NCBI RefSeq assembly: GCF_033958435.1
Contig: NC_134141.1
Coordinates: 99,551,001 to 99,615,000, forward strand
DNA: 64,000 nucleotides
Direction: 5' to 3'
Source: Carettochelys insculpta
Taxonomy: Eukaryota; Chordata; Testudines; Carettochelyidae
Below the pieces are notes generated by a model. It ran no database searches, was not told the DNA's origin, and saw nothing but the letters and a program-made list of their open reading frames with translations. Shown one piece after another: positions 56,876-64,000 of this stretch; position 1 is the stretch's first letter; each line of letters starts with the position of its first letter. The position numbers were made by a program, and so were the translations under genes.

Positions 56876-59473
56876 CCAGAGTATCTTGTAAGAAGGTTTC
56901 TTTCTGATGATAGAGTCATCTGGAATCTGGAATAGTCCCAAGAAAGAGAGGATTACAAATAAGCCATTTCTTCTCTCTCCATACTTCCTGATCCATGCAA
57001 AGTTTTCAGGCCATTCTTTGTTAGCTAGCTTCTGCCTACAACCCTCACCCCAACCCCCATGCACATACTTGTCCAAGTCTTTTCTGTAGATTTATTCTGA
57101 CACAGATACATTCATTGTGCTGCTCCTCCTTACCACAACATGGATAGACCAGGCCTCTAGCCCTACACCTCTTATTGAAAGATCCATCCATCTTACACAT
57201 CAGTAACTGTTCTCAAGCATGTGACAGTTTGTTTGAAGGGCTCATTGTTATCTGGAGTACTTTCCCAATTGCAGACTGTGTCTGGGATTCCCTCTAATCA
57301 TTTTCTATAGATAACATTTACCCGGCCTTCTGGGATGTGAAGTCGAGATGTCTGTGGCTAGCTCATTGTTTTTAAGGTCAGCTGTTAAAGTTAAGGTGGA
57401 CTATTCATACAATGTGAAGTCACATATAGCAATTACTTTCACACAGAACAGAGAAGCTATCACTAATTAGAGCAGGTCTCACTCCACTCTACCCTCAGTA
57501 AAAGGCAGACACTTGTTAAGCTTGTGTATCCTTTGTGGAAGAAAAGAGCTGAGTAGTTGAGGACTTGGCACATTCTACTTTACCCTTCAGTTGTATGACT
57601 AGAAGTCCCATGTAGCTCCTGTCTTCTCAGCTTGTTAATTTGCTTCCAACCTTTCAGATCTGAGGCTTTAGAACCAAAAGTGGGTACTGACTGTAACACT
57701 TACCTGTGGAGAATAATGAGATTGGCTGTTACTGTTCAGGCTGCAAGTGAGCCAGTGAATTACAGGTGAAAAGTCACTCACATATCTCTTTCTTCCTTGT
57801 CATTGTCTAGGAAACCAAATGGAAATTCTAGAGTGGATCACACAAGTGGAAATTGTTAGAGGATTGTCCTCCAGTTCAGAGTTTGACATCAATTTGAATA
57901 ATTTATTCTAAAAGCAGAGCTTGTACTTGATAAGTTGCAAGAGTTATCAGTAGATCTGGAGGCATCCTTTGTTTTGAATTTTTTCTATAGTTAACAAATG
58001 GCTAGATTATTGGAGGCAATCGTTTCACCTCTGCAAATCAAGCATAAGTGGTTAGAAAAATAAAATGAATGCAAACTATGTTCTCTTTTAAGTCACTGCA
58101 ATCCTGTTTATATAATGGGATTGCAACAGTGTAAGTCATGTTAGCATTTACAGCTTATAGTCGTACTAACAGTTACTTTAATTCTGCATTAAAAGAAAAA
58201 AATAACTTTGCATTTCTGCACCAATTCTCTCTGTTACCTACTGCCTTAATTAGCCAAAAGCAACAAAAAGATCTTGCCTTATTAATAATTTAAATGTCCC
58301 CATCAAACTTCTTTACTTGGCCCGGTTTCTCTTACCTCTTTACATAAACTAACCTCATTTCAGCATCTGAACAGAAGAACAAATTCATTAAGAATTGTTC
58401 CTTTGAGGACAATTGTCTTCAGGGTTCTAACTGGTCAGATTGTGCTGGCTCTGTTGCTTGCCTTCTCCTGCTAAATAACATTAAAAGCATATAAAAGGGC
58501 ATGCATTACTTTTCCACACAGATGATTATTGTATTTGTCAGAAGTTTATTATGCAGTGGAGTTAGGGGGTCTTCACAATCATGAATAAGAGGGGAGGAAT
58601 TTGGTCTATGAGACAATATCTCTATAAAAGTGATGCACATGACAAAAAAGTTTGAGAACCTTTATGGTAAAGGCATTTCAACATATGCTGCTAGACAGCA
58701 GTATCAATAACCCAAGGATGTTCAGGAAAAGGGAAGAGAGGGATATCTTGTGGAGAAGTATTCTCATTTATGGTAAGGCATGCAAAAAAAAAAAAAAAGA
58801 TTAAGGGTAACATCAAGTGACCAGAATCACTTTTATTTACATATGACTTCACCCACCTCAGAAGGTCGCAAGTTAGCTCTCATATATTCATGTTGAAGAG
58901 AATGGCTATGCCTACAGATAAAATGGGGCATAAGGTCAGAAAAAATATTTTATCAGGTTAGAGACCGATGCTGCTCTTCTTAATTAACAGTGTAGAATTT
59001 ACATTGCTTCATTTCAGTGTGACCTAAATGAGACGAGACGTGCAAATCAAAAGCCATATGGCAAACATAGGCAAAGCAGGTAACTTGTGAGGTTGTTGAT
59101 ACAGAGAAAGGGGGCCTGACTCTCTTCACATTCACTGCAGTCTCACGCTGTTGTAGCTCCATTGACTTCAGCAGAGTGACTTCTTTTTTACTGCGTTAAG
59201 ACAAAAGAGAATTAGGCTGACACTTGCTAGTAGTAATTATAATGACACAGAGGTAGGTTTACATGGTTGTTAATCTATCATAATGAATAGATTTGTTTTA
59301 TGTCTTAATGACATTAAAATATTCTATCCAATAGATTTTATGGTGTGGGGCAAAAATGAGGGATTTGGTGTGTGGGAGGGGGCTGCTGGGGGGATGGACA
59401 GAAGGGAGGTGCAAAACCAGCCTGGATTACAAAATAAGCCTCACCTGAGGGGAAGAAGGTGATTTACATAAGA
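56876..59473. other. No gene recognised; A15 run
   Basis: About 2.6 kb of AT-rich DNA without repeat signatures that I can name. A15 lies at 58784-58798. Frames are at most about 70 codons. Confidence 0.35.
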
Positions 59474-59820
59474 CTTACCATACAGTGTTCATACGGTCCA
59501 GCATCCTGTCTGCCAACAGTGACCAGTGCCAGATGTTTCAAAAGGAATGAACACAACAGTACATGGAGCAAATAGATTTTAACCCCTACCAGTATGGTAA
59601 CAACCCCTCAAACCTGCCCCACCTCACAAAAATGTAGCTTTATTGCCTTTTTTGCCTTTGTAAGGCAGGTTTGTGAGGTTGGTACCATACTAGTAGGGGT
59701 TAAAATCTATTTGAACTCTGTTCTGTTCTGTTCATTCCTTTTGAAGCATTTGGCACTGGTCACCGTTGGCAGACAGAATGCTGGACCATATGGACCACCA
59801 GTATGGACTGCTGTATGGTA
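59474..59820. repeat. Large inverted repeat built from a CR1 3' UTR
   Basis: Arms of about 145 bp (59474-59617 and about 59664-59820) around a 46-bp spacer. The left arm contains 'cagcatcctgtctgccaaca' (CR1 3' UTR antisense). The right arm contains 'accgttggcagacagaatgc' (sense). Both continue inward with the same non-CR1 sequence 'taacccctaccagtatggta' or its inverse, so the palindrome is larger than the CR1 part. Confidence 0.7.
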
Positions 59821-59974
59821 CAGCAATGCGAAGTACTGTAGACTATAATAGAAAGCAGTTACTATAATAAAGACAAGTTGGTCCCTTGGCTATATTAAGC
59901 ACCAAGGATAGCATAAGAAGCAATAGACTGCAACTGAAGCAAGGGTGGGTTATGCTGAACTGTGGAGGAAAAGA

Positions 59975-60180
59975 AAAATCCTGTCAGGCTAGTTAAGTAT
60001 GGAACAAACTGCCTATGGAAGTTGTGGACTCTCCATCATTGGAGGTTTTCAATAAAAGTTAGACAAACCCCTGTCAGGAATCCTCTAGTTATTTAAGAAC
60101 TGCCTTGAGTGGAGGACACTGGATTAAATGACCCATTGAGGTCCTTTCCAGTCCTACACTTATATAATTTTTAAGATTCA
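59975..60180 (+). mobile_element. CR1 3' end, sense, old
   Basis: 'cctatggaagttgtggactc', 'catcattggaggttttcaat' and 'ggattaaatgacccattgag' are the end of CR1 ORF2 and the short 3' UTR, followed by a degraded tail. Confidence 0.7.
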
Positions 60181-61880
60181 ATAACTCAGGCTCATTTTGC
60201 TGAGCATGTATCTTATGTACACTGGGGCTACAGCCTTAATTGCCTGATATAGACATAGCTCTACTGACTTCTCATTGAGCTCAGGAAAGAAGAAGGAAGC
60301 TGATCAACAACTGATTCATTTGGATTGAAGCACTATTAAGAAACAGTTAAAACAGGCCCATGGGTTTGTCTTATTATTTAAATAGGTTTTGTGAAAATGA
60401 GCAATGTTGACATTAATTGCTTCTCCCAGATGCTTCCGAAAGAATAAAGACAATTTTATCTATTTAAATAGATAATATTACAGATAAGCTCTGAAGTATG
60501 ACTTTGAAATTGGCAGGCTTTAAAGGCTTCAAGAAGCAACTTTTATTGAAGTACAACACAAGATTCAGATTAGCTATCATCTCCCAGAGCCTGTGATCTC
60601 TACTAGTGTATCTTACAGAGAAGCCCCCATATCCCACTAAGAGAAAAAATAGATTCCATATCCGATTTGCCTGTGGATTTACCATGGTGGCATGGAATAC
60701 GGGCTAACAGGATACATAAAGCATGCATGGATGGCCAGTTATGTTATATTTTGTTCAATTGTTCCATCAGAATGCCTAACTTCAATAATTATGTGAAAAC
60801 ATTAGGCATGTGATCAAGCCCATTCCTTTCTTGTATTGTGAGGCAGAAGGAGAAAATTGTCATGAAATGTAATAATGTATGTTGATGTCTGCTACGCAAG
60901 TGCTGAGTGATCATCTTTAGAACACTCTGGTGATTCTGCTGAATGCAGATGCCTACTTCTTGTTTGAACTTGAAAGGCCATTGTAATTATAGCTGCAGCA
61001 AGCTGCTGCAAGAAGGCTAATCTCTGGATCATGAGCCCCATCAAAATAAGAAGTTTTTGTTCCTTCATCTGTGCCTGAACCTAAACTCTGCACCTGACAC
61101 CATGGGCATACTCTGTATTAGCTGCAAAGATCCCAAATATCTGGCTGCTCCGAACTGACTGGAAAACATAAGATTAGAAAAATGTGTAATAGATTCTGAA
61201 ATGGATTTGAAATAGTTCTGTAATAATTTAGAATACTCTATACGCACCTGTTTATGGGGTGCTTATTGAATGGCATACTCCTTTAACTCAACAAGACTGT
61301 CTGGAGAAACAGACAAGAAAGAAAAGGATGCTTAAGCTAAAACACCCTTGAGACAAATCCTTGAGAGCTGTTAGGAGGAAATGACAAACACAATGGCTCT
61401 CAAGACTCTGGCTTACCTGCCTTATGAACCAACAGGACTTGGTTTGACAAGAAGACCCAAAATCTGGGAAAACAGAAGAACCAAAGAACTATAGCAAGAT
61501 ATAAAAGGGGACCAAGTCTCTCAATAGAGCCACAACAGCTGTTTGGGGAAACCAAACAACCACAAGAACCCATTAGGCTTGTCTGGAGAAGTGAGACTTA
61601 CCAACAAACAACAGTAGGCCTTTAGATAAGAGAGATATGCTTTACTGTCAGTTGTTTTAAAAATAGTATAACTGCTTGGTTCCTACTGCTAAATAAACAA
61701 TGTTTGTGTTTTAAGAAGTCTGTGATAGCTGTACATAGCTGGTCACAGAGTATCAAAGGGAAATGCGAAGCTTTTCTATGGAAGTATCTTGTGACAATCC
61801 ACAACGCAAGGTAAGATTATGACAAAACTCATTTTCTCCTAGGTCACAATGTGATTTATTGGAAGGTTCATGAATATTAT
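60181..61880. other. No gene recognised; weak LTR-like signals at 61260-61700
   Basis: AT-rich DNA. TATAAAAGG at 61500-61508 and AATAAA at 61692-61697 sit 190 bp apart, as they can in a solo LTR, but no TG...CA borders or TSD were found. Confidence 0.25.
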
Positions 61881-61890
61881 TCACTAAATA

Positions 61891-62239
61891 ACAAGCCGTC
61901 CTGTGGCATTTTAGAGACTAACAAATTTATTGGCATGAGTTTTCACGGGCAAAAATAGGATGTGTCTCACTGGGCAATTTCCCCATCTTTGATATTCTCA
62001 GGAATGGGACACATCCTACTTATCTGCTTCATTAACTGGTCCTATTAGTGACAGGTAAACTTCCCTCCCTTCCCTACTCCCACTATATAAACCCTGGATT
62101 CTGTTTTCCCTTTATTTTTCATCTGAGGAAAAGGGTTTTGGCCATGAAAGCTCATGACATTTGTTAGTTGAGGTGCCATAGGACAACTCGTTATTTGTGA
62201 ATCCACAAACTAACATGATTAGCCCTCAGAGACTATTAG
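61891..62239. mobile_element. Penelope-like inverted dimer with spacer, 10-11-bp TSD
   Basis: The left arm ('aagccgtcctgtggcatttt', 'gagactaacaaatttattgg', 'catgagttttcacgggc') is the inverse of the right arm (62123-62195), separated by about 150 bp of other sequence. The right copy continues with 'ccacaaactaacatgattag'. The flanks are TCACTAAATA (61881-61890) and TCACTAAAATA (62240-62250). Both arms keep the GAAA side of a hammerhead core. Confidence 0.6.
62123..62156 (+). ncRNA. Degenerate hammerhead ribozyme remnant
   Basis: CTGAGGAA, then AAGGGTTTTGGCCAT as a shortened stem-loop II, then GAAAGCTCATG. The box is one base from CTGATGA. Stem II is weakened, so activity is doubtful. Confidence 0.45.
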
Positions 62240-62250
62240 TCACTAAAATA

Positions 62251-62790
62251 GATAGCTCAGTGCTATGTGTGGTGGTTTAAAGGGAAAGCTGTAATGAGGA
62301 TTATCGTCCTAATTCTTCACTGCCCTGCATCTTGTGCTGTCCATTACACAAGTACAAAGTAAAGAGGGTGTGAAACACTTGGTAGCACCTTGCACGGATG
62401 TGCATGAGTGCACAAAAGCGTAAGTACTCATAGCACTGGTTTTGCTATGTCCCACCTATTGACTTCCTCAATGCAGGGGGAATCTCTAGCTGGCAAAAAA
62501 TAGGCATAGTCATCCCAATAGCATATTGTGTACAGCCCACAGCATAGGGAGTGCTGGAGAAGAAAGGAGATATGGAGTAAATGTACTGAATTCCACAATC
62601 CCTATCTGGCTGATGACACTTCGCAGCCCATTGCAGCTAGAGCATATGAAATAGAGGACAAACTTCATCCTTCCAAGGAAGAACACAGAGAAAACTCTTC
62701 AAGGGAAGTTTGTGAACATGAACACTAAGCCATATTTCATGTAACCCCAAATGAGCTACCTCAAGTATGGAGTCCCTGAATTTAATCCAT
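62251..62790. other. No gene or element recognised
   Basis: Nothing interpretable. The 66-codon frame at 62528-62728 has no motif. Confidence 0.35.
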
Positions 62791-62793
62791 AGT

Positions 62794-63504
62794 AGCTGTG
62801 TCTACACGTGCACGCTACTTTGAAGTAGCGGCACTAACTTCGAAATAGCGCCCGTCACGGCTACACGTGTTGGGCGCTATTTCGTTGTTAACATCAACGT
62901 TAGGTGGCGAGACGTCGAAGCCGCTAACCCCATGAGGGGATGGGAATAGCGCCCTACTTCGAAGTTGAACGTCGAAGTAGGGCACGTGTAGACGATCCGC
63001 ATCCCGTAACATCGAAATAGCGGGGTCCGCCATGGTGGCCATCAGCTGAGGGGTTGAGAGACGCTCTCTCTCCAGCCCCTGCGGGGCTCTATGGTCACCA
63101 TGTGCAGCAGCCCTTAGCCCAGGGCTTCTGGCTGCTGCTGCTGCAGCTGGGGATCCATGCTGCATGCACAGGGTCTGCAACCAGTTGTTGGCTCTGTGGA
63201 TCTTGTGTTGTTTAGTGCAACTGTGTCTGGGAGGGGCCCTTTAAGGGAGCAGCTTGCTGTTGAGTCCGCCCTGTGACCCTGTCTGCAGCTGTGCCTGGCA
63301 CCCTTATTTCGGTGTGTGCTACTTTGGCGTGTAGACGTTCCCTTGCAGCGCCTATTTCGATGTGGTGCTGCGCAGTGTCGATGTTGAATGTCGACGTTGT
63401 CAGCCCTGGAGGACGTGTAGATGTTATTCATCGAAATAGCCTATTTCGATGTCGCTACATCGAAATAAGCTACTTCGATGTAGGCTTCACGTGTAGACGT
63501 AGCT
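62794..63504 (+). mobile_element. Harbinger deletion derivative 4 (711 bp)
   Basis: Ends are AGCTGTGTCTACACGTGC and CACGTGTAGACGTAGCT, with TSD AGT on both sides (62791-62793 and 63505-63507). It is almost the same length and layout as 31478-32187, including a CTG4 tract and 'gaggggccctttaagggagc'. Non-coding. Confidence 0.87.
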
Positions 63505-63507
63505 AGT

Positions 63508-64000
63508 GAGTGCAATGATCATACTTCATGGTCCAAAGTATAATTTAAAGGGACTCCAGCAGCCTTAGGGCTGCTCTAGATAAGATGTGGGACCATCTGG
63601 CCCCCAGGTCACTCCACAGTTAGGAAGACACAAATGGGGAAGGCAGATTCAAGAACAGATGAGTGTAATGCTGGTTTGCATTTAATATTGTCCATACCAT
63701 TTGTGGGGAATACAACTAGCACTTGCAAGCAGAGGGATTACAGGACTGATCCTGGGAGAGGATCCCTTCAGCTCCCAGTGATATAACATAATTGATTTTA
63801 CAACACATAGAAAATATAGGTGGAAAGTGAGGATGCTGAACATCCTTCAGATGGTGATCGGCATTTTGCTAGGTTAAATCCTAGATAATCCAACAGGTTT
63901 CCTCTAGCTGTGGCTTGTGTTAACCAGATTCTGGAGTGGTTACAGCTAGTTTGGACAGGTGTTTGCTGCTACACAGCAGGCCCAGATGAGATAGGTTGCA
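63508..64000. other. No gene or element recognised
   Basis: Only short chance frames to the window end. Confidence 0.35.

Overview
This window looks like non-coding vertebrate nuclear DNA, most likely from a turtle. A crocodilian or other sauropsid cannot be excluded from sequence alone. The grounds are many CR1 LINE fragments in both orientations, ancient MIR-type SINEs, Penelope-like fragments carrying hammerhead-ribozyme remnants, and several families of Harbinger-type elements ending in GTCTACAC. I found no convincing host exon, tRNA or rRNA gene, and no CRISPR array. Every open frame that I can interpret belongs to a transposable element, and the rest look like chance frames.

Layout. 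1-902 is the 3' end of a CR1 LINE with an open reverse-transcriptase C-terminus. 1.9-9.3 kb holds fold-back MITEs, Penelope-like fragments and a GC-rich hAT-like insertion. 11.1-15.4 kb is a three-level nest: an old MITE (TSD TAA) is split by a 4.07-kb Harbinger element (TSD TAG), which is itself split by a fold-back MITE (TSD CTT). The Harbinger element carries a Myb/SANT-like gene on + and a DDE transposase gene on -, both decayed. 16.0-17.2 kb is a head-to-tail composite of a MITE and a Harbinger deletion derivative. 21.4-25.9 kb holds an antisense CR1 split by a hAT-like element, a Penelope-like fragment, a MIR split by a pogo/Tigger-like element, and a LINE end. 31.5-34.7 kb has a second Harbinger derivative, MIRs, and a LINE with a nearly intact RT frame interrupted by one stop. 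38-39 kb is a hAT-like insertion. 44-53 kb is CR1-rich, with a third Harbinger derivative and a sense CR1 inside an antisense LINE; the tail of that sense CR1 was in turn hit by a Penelope-like inverted dimer. 55-64 kb has more MITEs, a second Tigger-like copy, a CR1 palindrome, a third Penelope-like inverted dimer and the fourth Harbinger derivative.

How the parts relate. The 4.07-kb Harbinger element is the only one here with coding capacity. Its termini match four derivatives of about 680-740 bp, and its GTCTACAC end motif and 3-bp TSDs are shared by several smaller MITE families. A common transposase source is therefore plausible. The most unusual signals are Penelope-like insertions made as near-perfect inverted dimers, or as a 36-bp stub, each flanked by an 8- to 15-bp target duplication. 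Long stretches between these elements show nothing I can name.
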